Shown here: one piece after another, positions 5,425-5,448 of the stretch
Numbering within the stretch: position 1 is the first letter of the stretch
How the letters are laid out: every line of letters begins with the position of its first letter
Origin: Candidatus Methanomethylophilaceae archaeon
Lineage (GTDB): Archaea > Thermoplasmatota > Thermoplasmata > Methanomassiliicoccales > Methanomethylophilaceae
DNA length: 5,448 bases
Assembly (NCBI GenBank): GCA_017455785.1
Contig: JAFSYZ010000295.1
Span: forward strand, 1 to 5,448
Direction: 5' to 3'
Program-made: the position numbers and the translations under genes
The notes under the pieces: model-generated
What the model was told of the DNA's origin: nothing
The model's input: the letters and a program-made list of their open reading frames with translations, nothing else
Database searches by the model: none

Positions 5425-5448
5425 CTTTGGCCATGTCTTTCGCATTTA

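Noticed and set aside
4384..5448. Second copy of the tRNA-Ser 3' end as an attachment site
   Set aside because: No stretch resembling the T-arm and acceptor 3' strand was found; isolated TTCGAAT-like matches at about 4702 lie inside the membrane-protein gene and do not extend.
1..5448. CRISPR array or tandem repeats
   Set aside because: No regularly spaced direct repeats were seen in the window.

Overview
The window looks like archaeal chromosome, most likely a gut- or sediment-type Thermoplasmatota of the Methanomassiliicoccales kind. The archaeal assignment rests on box A/TATA elements about 25 bp before four start codons (leaderless transcription), a T-rich terminator after the tRNA, and an archaeal-type AAA ATPase with a DUF234-like C-terminus. 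The order-level guess also uses a stub related to BspA-like surface proteins, and it is inference only.

Layout. Positions 1-2220 are ordinary, fairly GC-rich chromosome: the start of purH (minus, running off the left edge), a class I SAM-dependent methyltransferase (minus), an 88-residue secreted stub resembling the N-terminus of BspA-like leucine-rich-repeat proteins (minus), a zinc-ribbon membrane protein (minus), and a tRNA-Ser(CGA) on the plus strand. The zinc-ribbon gene and the tRNA diverge from one nearly palindromic TATA element.

Positions 2221-4494, directly downstream of the tRNA, look like accessory DNA and are visibly AT-richer. They hold a decayed gene of about 172 codons with one in-frame TAG and two single-base frameshifts, then an AT-rich spacer with a striking concentric inverted repeat (2868-2927), then an intact leaderless 473-residue ATPase with a PD-(D/E)XK-like C-terminus. 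The spacer after the ATPase contains a second inverted repeat and, on the minus strand, a short reading frame resembling the box II region of a tyrosine recombinase. A tRNA gene, a pseudogene, a lone ATPase and a possible integrase scrap together suggest the remains of an integrated element, but no duplicated att site is visible here.

Positions 4495-5394 encode a leaderless, single-pass membrane-anchored extracellular protein of unknown function (minus), convergent with the ATPase. No complete new multi-gene system is evident. The items most worth following up are the inverted repeat controlling or flanking the ATPase gene, the broken gene beside it, and the possible integrase remnant.
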